NCBI GenBank assembly: GCA_030765055.1
Contig: CM060947.1
Coordinates: forward strand, 219,239,271-219,303,270
DNA length: 64,000 nt
From: Mantis religiosa
Lineage: Eukaryota > Arthropoda > Insecta > Mantodea > Mantidae
Direction of reading: 5' to 3'
The notes under the pieces are model-generated. The model was given only the letters and a program-made list of their open reading frames with translations. It was not told where the DNA came from and did not search any database. The position numbers and the translations under genes were made by a program. The stretch's first letter is position 1; every line of letters begins with the position of its first letter. Of the stretch, positions 58,628-64,000 are shown in pieces.

Positions 58628-59939
58628 ATGGACGCGGCATTGGAAAAGATTTTGGAGAAGATGATGGAAATGAAGGCCGAACTGACCTCGGAAATGAAGA
58701 CGGTAAATGAAAACCTCGCTGCAAAAACAGAAGCGGCAAACAAAAACCTCACCGCCGAGTTGAAACAAATGAAGACGGCCAACGACATCACCGCAGAGTT
58801 GAAACAAATGAAGACGGCCAACGACAACATCACCGCAGAGTTGAAACAAATGAAGACGGCCAACGACAACATCACCGAGAAGATGGAAGAAATAAAGAGC
58901 GAATTGACCACAGAAATGAGGGCAGCGAACGATAGTCTGGCCACGGAAATGAAGGAGGCGAACGAGGCTCTCGCCGCCAAATTTGAGGAACAGTTGGCCG
59001 GCATGAGGGATGACGTCACGAACCTGGGCAAGCGGATGGGTCAAGTAGACGACCGCCTTAATGATTTAGAGGAAAAGGCCGACAATAACGCCAAGACCCT
59101 GAACGCCGTGGTGGAAGACGTCGAAGACCTTGCTAACCGCGTAAACAACCTGGAAGGAAAGGCCGACAGCGGCGTCAAGTCCCTGAACGCCATGGTGGAG
59201 GACGTCGTCGGCAGGAGGTTGAAGGATTTGAAAGCCGACGCACCGGGACGCGACACAACATCGGCGCGCGTCAAACCTCCGAAATATGACGGCGCGTCAA
59301 CATTTGAGGTCTTCCGCCGCCAGTTCGACACAGTGGCCAAGCACAGCGGAAGTCCTAAACGCGGTGCAGACAACGGCGGCGCCCAAAGACATCTGGGAGG
59401 CCCTGGAGAACCGTTTCGGGAACCACCGCTTAGCCGAAGCGTACCGCAGCCAGCAAAAGGCAAGGTCACAGCAGCCGGGGGAGACGCTATAGGAGTTCGC
59501 CATCGCGATTGAGGAGCTGGCTAGCAAGGCCTTGGTTGACCTGCCACTGGAGTTCATATCCCGGGAAGTCGCCTACAATTTTGTCGACGGGGTACGGGAC
59601 ACGGAGATTTGTCAGCGCCTAATGGTCGGCGAATATAAAACCATCCACGAGGCGCTGACAGCGGCATTAAGGATGGAGGCGGCCAAAGTAACATCTATCC
59701 CGACGTCGAGAACGAGGAGTGTCCGCTACACCGGAGACAGAAGACCAGCTGAGGGACGCCGGCGAACACCTAGTGGCCTGTGTTGGGGGTGTGGACAGCC
59801 CGGACACCTGCAGAGAGACTGCCCACACCAGGAAGAGCAGCCGGAAACGAGTAAGGGCCGTCGTGGAGAGGGGCACGCCGGCACCATCACCACCATCCCC
59901 TCGAGTAACACTGCGTGCCGTCAGCCGGCGTATGTATGA
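58628..59939 (+). pseudogene. gag: gag polyprotein, broken
   Basis: The start is the ATG at 58,628 (MDAALEKILEKMMEMKAEL), the first in-frame ATG after the primer site. Residues ~1-200 are almost entirely a charged heptad-like coiled coil, with an internal tandem repeat at 58,757-58,877. A capsid-like region begins near 59,270 (KPPKYDGASTFEVFRRQFDT). Between about 59,335 and 59,360 the frame moves to the next one, and the expected stretch before AEVLNAV is too short, so an internal deletion is likely. The second frame continues with APKDIWEALENRFGNHRLAE, then a TAG at 59,490-59,492, then LEFISREVAYNFVDGVRD. A CCHC zinc knuckle CWGCGQPGHLQRDC at 59,781-59,822 would bind genomic RNA. The stop is at 59,937-59,939. 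Gag would form the cytoplasmic virus-like particle. Confidence 0.92.
58757..58877 (+). repeat. in-frame tandem repeat in gag coiled coil
   Basis: Three units of 39, 42 and 42 bp, each encoding ELKQMKTAND(N)IT. The first lacks one codon (Asn). All are in frame, so the expansion lengthened the coiled coil without breaking it. Confidence 0.92.
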
Positions 59940-61920
59940 CAGCCTCATCGCGGACGGTTGGGTAAGAGGAAAACCGTGCCGCGTGCTGGCGGACACCGGG
60001 GCGGCCGTGACCATCATCAGACCTGACGTGGCGAAGGGTTTGCCGCCAAGGAAGCCGAGCCGACCACACCAGCTTGTCACGGCATCGAGCGACACCTTGC
60101 CTGTGGAGAAGGAGGCCCTGCTGGAGCTGAAATTGGGACGGAGTGCTGTGCGTCTGTGGGTGTTCGTCGCGAAGGTGGCTGAGGAGGTGATTCTGGGACT
60201 GGATGCCCTCAGGAGCCATGAGGCGACGGTCGACGTCGGCAAGAAGGTCCTGCGGCTTAACGGAGAAGAGGTTATACTCCGTCAACCCGAAGAGCGCCTT
60301 GGGATTTGCAGGGTCGTCTTGGAAGAAGACGTGGTTGTCCTCGCGAGGAGCGAGGTGGTGATGACGGCGCGACTGGAGGGCCAGAGAACCAGGAACATGA
60401 TGCTGGACCAGAAGACGCCTGTACACGGACTGTGTGTAGCCAGGGCATTGCTGCCGTGCCGAGAGGAGTTGCCCGTGAGACTGCTAAATCCTACGGACGC
60501 CAATCGCGACGTCCAGGCCGGGACGGAGTTGGGAACGTGCGAGCCCATGGTGAGCGTAACGCCTATCGACGAGACACAGGAGCTGGCGCCGAAGCAACAC
60601 CTGGGGCCCCGGCTAGAAGGCTTAGTGGAAAGGGCGGCCGACCACCTGACCGCAGAACAGCTGGAGAATGTTCGACAACTGCTAAGACGGTATCAGCGGG
60701 TCTTCAGCCAAGGTGATTGTGACTACGGCAGCACGGACAAAGTGCTTCACCACATCGACACTGGGGACGCCCGGCCTATTCGGCAACCACATAGACGCGT
60801 ATCGCTGGCGAAGCAAGGGGCGGTACTAGACATGCTGGAGGACATGAGATCCAGGGGAGTGATTGAAGAGTCTGACAGCCCTTGGTGTTCCCCTGTAGTC
60901 TTGGTGACGAAGAAGAACGGCGAGCTGCGCTTCTGCGTAGACTACAGAAAGCTTAATGCTGTCACCCGGAAGGACTGTTTTCCCTTACCCCGGATTCACG
61001 ACACCCTGGACACGCTAGCTGGTGCACAGTGGTTCTCGACCCTGGACCTGAAGTCGGGCTACTGGCAGGTAGCTCTAGACCCGAGAGACAAGGAGAAGAC
61101 CGCATTCTCGACGGGCCAATGGCTCTGGCAGTTCACGGTTATGCCCTTTGGCCTCTGCAACGCACCAGCTACCTTCCAACGCCTCATGGAGTCAGTGATG
61201 AGAGGGCTGATTTACGATGCCTGCCTGCTATACCTGGACGAAATCATCATCGTCGGGAAGAATTTTGAAGATCACCTCGAGAATATGAGTAAGGTGCTAC
61301 AGAGACTGCAGGCGACCAACTTGAAGCTGAACGCGAAGAAGTGCCAGCTCTTCCGCAAGGATGTTAACTACTTGGGCCACGTAGTCTCAGAAACCGGAGT
61401 GGCCACAGACCCGGAGAAGACAAAGGCCGTGAGAGATTGGCCTCGCCCAAGGGATAAGAAAGAGCTGTGCAGTTTCCTAGGGCTGTGCAGTTATTACCGC
61501 CGCTTCATAAAGGGGTTCTCCAACACCGCCAAACCCCTCACCCGGCTGACAGAGGAACAACGGCCTTATGTGTGGACGGAGGACGCCGAAGACGCTTTCC
61601 AGCACCTGAAGGAAACCCTGTGCAGTGCTCCAATTTTGGGTTTCCCACAACTGGGTGGCGCCTTCATTGTGGACACCGATGCCAGCGACCATTGCATTGG
61701 AGGTGTCCTATCCCAGATCCAGGACGGCCGTGAGCGGGTGATAGCCTACTACAACAAGACGCTATCTAAGGCAGAGAAGAACTACTGCGTCACCCGACGG
61801 GAGTTACTGGCGGTAGTAAAGACATTGGAGCACTTCCCTAAGTACCTATACGGTCAGCCATTCCACCTGAGGACTGACCATTCCGCCCTAACCTGGCTAT
61901 TGAGCTTTAAGAACCTGTAA
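59719..61920 (+). pseudogene. pol: pol, first part: protease, reverse transcriptase, RNase H
   Basis: This frame is +1 relative to the gag C-terminal frame and overlaps it by about 220 nt. No natural start is obvious, so the given start is simply where the open frame begins. Protease: ADTGAAVTII with the catalytic Asp at 59,992, and VILGLDALRSHEA near 60,190. Reverse transcriptase: SDSPWCSPVVLVTKKNG near 60,872, LDLKSGYWQV with the first catalytic Asp at 61,045-61,047, MPFGLCNAPATFQRLM near 61,141, and YLDEIIIVGK at 61,231. The canonical box is YLDD, so the codon GAA at 61,240-61,242 replaces a catalytic Asp. RNase H: DTDAS with Asp at 61,678-61,680, Glu at 61,801 and Asp at 61,876. It ends at a premature TAA (61,918-61,920), after which coding continues in the same frame. 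Confidence 0.95.
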
Positions 61921-63426
61921 GGCCAGACAGCACGTTGGGTCCAAAGGCTGCAGGAGTACGACTTCACCTCGGAACATCGTAGAGGGAAGAGCCACGGTAA
62001 CGCTGACGCCATGTTCCGAAAACCCTGTCCAGAAGAGTGCAGCCAGTGTACAAAGGTGGAGGAGAAGGAGCGTGCCGAAGCAGTCCGAGTAGTCACGGCA
62101 GTGCCTGCGGATGGCTGGGATAGCGCAGGCCTGAGGAGGGAGCAGCTGGCGGACGCAGACTTGGGGCCACTCTTAAGGGAAGTGGAGGCAGGGACGTGAC
62201 CAACCTGGGAGGACATCGCACCGAGGAGCGCCACCTACAAGCCGTACTGGGCCGGGACTCCTTGAAGACCAGAGAGGGCGTGCTGTTCCGGGTATGGGAA
62301 TCACCCGATGGGAAGAAGCAGAGAGAACAGTTGGTACTTCCCCGGAGTAAGGTACCGGAAGTCTTGGAGGAAGTGCCGGCCGGTACTTCCGGAGGACACC
62401 TGGGAGCGAACCGAACGATTGACAAACTACGGCAGCGCTATTACTGGCTGAGGCTCCGAGGCAGATGCTGAGAGATGGTGCCGTCAGTGTCACGTGTGCG
62501 CGGCGAGTCGCGGCCCCCAGAATAGGAGCCGGGATCGCATGCAGCAGTACAACGTCGGAGTGCCATTCGAACGGCTCGCCGTTGACATTGCTGGACCACT
62601 CCCAGATTCCGACCGAGGTAACAAGTACCTAATGGTGGTCATGGATTACTTCACCAAGTGGCCGGAGGTGTATGCCATCCCAAACCAAGAGGCAAAGACA
62701 ATCACAGACTGCCTCGTGGAGCAAGTGTTCTGTCGATTTGGGGTGCCGTTAGAGCTACACAGTGACCAGGGTACCAAATTTGAGTCCAACCTAATGAAGG
62801 AGGCACTGTAAAGGCTTGGGGTGAACAAGACTCGCACTACGCCTCTACATCCCCAATCGGATGGCATGGTCGAAAGGTACATCAAGACCTTAGAGGAACA
62901 CCTGAGGAAGGTCGTTGCCAGCCATCAGCGAGACTGGGACGTCAAGGTGCCACTGTTCTTGCTGGCCTACCGCTCGTCTACACACGACACAACTGGGATG
63001 ACGCCAGCCAGTTTAATGTTCGGCCGAGAGTTACGCCTCCCTTGTGACCTGGCTTTTGGAAGTCCTCCGGAAGCGAAACAGCCAGCGACCGAGTATGTGG
63101 AGAACTTGGTGGACCATCTCCACGACATGCACGAGATGGCTCGCCAGAACATCCAGAAGGCGAGCGACCGCATGAAGACCAGGTATGACAGGCAAGCCAA
63201 CAGCCAAGGGTTCCAGCAAGGTGACCTGGTCTGGTTGTACCGTCCTACCCGGACCAAGGGACGCTGCCCGAAGCTCCAGCAGCCATGGCAAGGACCGTAC
63301 CGGGTGGTGAAGGGGATTAAGGACGTGGTCTACCGCATCCAGAAGGTTCCCCGAGGGAAGATGTTGGTGGTACACCTGGATCGCCTGGCACGCTACGATG
63401 GTGCTGTTCGGGACGACCAGCTTTGA
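61921..63426 (+). pseudogene. pol: pol, second part: RNase H end and integrase, interrupted
   Basis: The frame continues from the TAA with ARWVQRLQEYDFTSEHRRGK and GNADA, then a TGA at 62,197-62,199. A frameshift near 62,252 moves to another frame (TREGVLFRVWESPDGKK), and a one-base insertion near 62,462 restores the original one. The zinc-binding end WCRQCHVC lies at about 62,479. Integrase catalytic residues are Asp 62,584-62,586 (AVDIAGPL), Asp 62,764-62,766 (HSDQGTKF) and Glu 62,872-62,874 (DGMVERYI). The last two are 35 residues apart, the D35E spacing of integrases, but a TAA at 62,809-62,811 lies between them. A GPY/F module (QPWQGPYRVVKG) follows near 63,280. The true stop is TGA at 63,424-63,426, just before the polypurine tract. 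There is no env. Confidence 0.94.
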
Positions 63427-63437
63427 GGAGGGAGCAG
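63425..63437 (+). promoter_or_regulatory. polypurine tract
   Basis: GAGGAGGGAGCAG, with a single pyrimidine, immediately precedes the 3' LTR. It is the expected primer site for plus-strand DNA synthesis and overlaps the pol stop codon. Confidence 0.85.
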
Positions 63438-63920
63438 TGTCACCCGAGCGTCGGAACACCCTATAGATTGGGCAAGCAGGAAACGGGTGGGCGTTCGCCC
63501 CGCCCCCTCGATTGTCTTATAGCGTTAAGGAGGGACGCCTGGGACAAAAAACATCACTGCGCCGTCTCTTTCTATTCCACCTGTGTTCTCGAACTTACGG
63601 GATATTTCATCTAATCGAGAACCTTCCAGATCGGCTAGCGGACCCTATATAAGCAACACGTCGTGCAAGAGGAGTCAGTCAGAGTTCTTGGCGTAAGAAT
63701 GCAGTGCTAGTATACGACGAGAAGACTGTGTGAGGGCATCGGAGGATTGTACGTAATTACGAGTGTAGTGAAATTGTAACGGACGAACTGGTGAATCGTA
63801 ATTGTGTGCATTACGTAATTCTGTGTAATTGGCAAGAGTTTAACTGTAAGTCGGTGGAAATAACGAACAGTTTTGAGTGGTGCAATTGGACTTTTCATTT
63901 CACGAACCCACAAAGTCACA
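63438..63920 (+). repeat. 3' LTR
   Basis: TGTCACCCGAGCG to AAAGTCACA, 483 bp. TATATAA is at 63,646-63,652. The polyadenylation hexamer has changed to AATAAC at 63,859-63,864, whereas the 5' LTR retains AATAAA. A 2-nt insertion near 63,730 accounts for the length difference. Confidence 0.95.
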
Positions 63921-64000
63921 ATACTTTAGCCTACACACGGCTAGTATGAAAAAACAATTAATTTCTATTAATTGATGTAATAGTGGTTAACTACAAAGCC
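63921..64000 (+). repeat. Family A remainder after the LTR element
   Basis: ATACTTTAGCCTACACACGG and the following ATTAATTTCTATTAATTG and AGTGGTTAACTA are the rest of the family A unit interrupted at 58,102. The unit runs off the window end. Confidence 0.85.

Larger units (their letters stand above)
58103..63920 (+). mobile_element. Ty3/gypsy LTR retrotransposon, near full length, inactive
   Basis: The element is 5,818 bp long with direct LTRs of 481 and 483 bp, TG...CA ends on the intact 3' LTR, and a 4-bp target duplication ATAC at 58,099-58,102 and 63,921-63,924. The domain order is gag, protease, reverse transcriptase, RNase H, integrase, which is the Ty3/gypsy order, and there is no env after integrase. 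The pre-insertion junction CCATACTTTAGCCTACAC is seen intact in the family A copy near 33,583-33,600. The interior is GC-rich and CpG-rich against AT-rich surroundings. By hand alignment the LTRs differ at about 20 positions plus one 2-nt indel, roughly 4%. Coding regions are broken many times (see gag and pol). Confidence 0.97.

Noticed and set aside
59667..60548. Long minus-strand frames opposite protease and gag
   Set aside because: They are shadows produced by the GC-rich codon usage of the retrotransposon; they carry no motif.
63425..63920. An env gene after integrase, which would make the element an errantivirus-type retrovirus
   Set aside because: The pol stop codon overlaps the polypurine tract, and the 3' LTR follows at once, leaving no room for env.

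Overview
The window looks like non-coding, repeat-dominated DNA from a large, AT-rich insect genome. The evidence is the set of mobile elements: many Tc1/mariner families, two hAT elements, RTE/Jockey-like LINE remnants, several tRNA-headed SINE families, and a Ty3/gypsy element primed by a tRNA-Leu-like site. A cockroach or other polyneopteran would fit, but that is a guess from repeat style. I found no convincing exon of a host gene. Nearly every open frame with recognisable protein similarity belongs to a transposable element, and all of them are broken.

Layout. 0-5 kb: a 426-bp (TTC)n tract attached to the 3' end of a minus-strand LINE, a 730-bp Tc1/mariner deletion derivative, and two tandem copies of a ~315-bp repeat with a tRNA-like core (family A). 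5-12 kb: mostly unassigned AT-rich DNA with microsatellites and a pogo/Tigger-like remnant. 12.2-15.2 kb: a Tc1/mariner element split by a 1.24-kb hAT element with an exact 8-bp target duplication. 16-18.3 kb: family A copies, a 641-bp SINE and a LINE 3' end. 20.9-24.3 kb: a large imperfect palindrome whose left arm was later interrupted by a complete mariner element and by a LINE with a 14-bp target duplication. 27-31 kb: a second mariner element and a 2.1-kb hAT element related to CGGBP1-like transposases. 31.8-33.6 kb: a family A array that switches orientation. 34.3-41 kb: a palindromic mariner derivative holding a solo LTR, further Tc1/mariner elements, SINEs and a LINE with a nested SINE. 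42.9-43.5 kb: a minus-strand solo LTR. 44,776-45,775: an assembly gap of exactly 1,000 N. 46-52 kb: a widely spaced inverted repeat pair and more SINEs. 54.9-56.9 kb: nested mariner fragments and another solo LTR.

The main coding feature is a Ty3/gypsy LTR retrotransposon at 58,103-63,920, inserted into a family A copy with a 4-bp ATAC duplication. It has LTRs of 481 and 483 bp, a TATA box, a tRNA-Leu-type primer binding site, gag with a long coiled coil and a CCHC knuckle, protease, reverse transcriptase, RNase H, integrase with a GPY/F module, and a polypurine tract. There is no env. It is dead: gag carries a probable deletion with a frame change and a stop, pol carries three stops and two frameshifts, the catalytic YxDD box reads YLDE, and the 3' LTR polyadenylation signal is altered. 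Two solo LTRs at 34.5 and 56.3 kb are relatives, and all three insertions target ATAT/ATAC.

The genes do not form operons or pathways. The organisation is a stack of insertions that can be ordered in time from nesting. The most distinctive structures are the interrupted palindrome at 20.9-24.3 kb and the tandem or inverted tRNA-core family A units. All similarity statements come from reading translations and motifs by eye. No database search was run.
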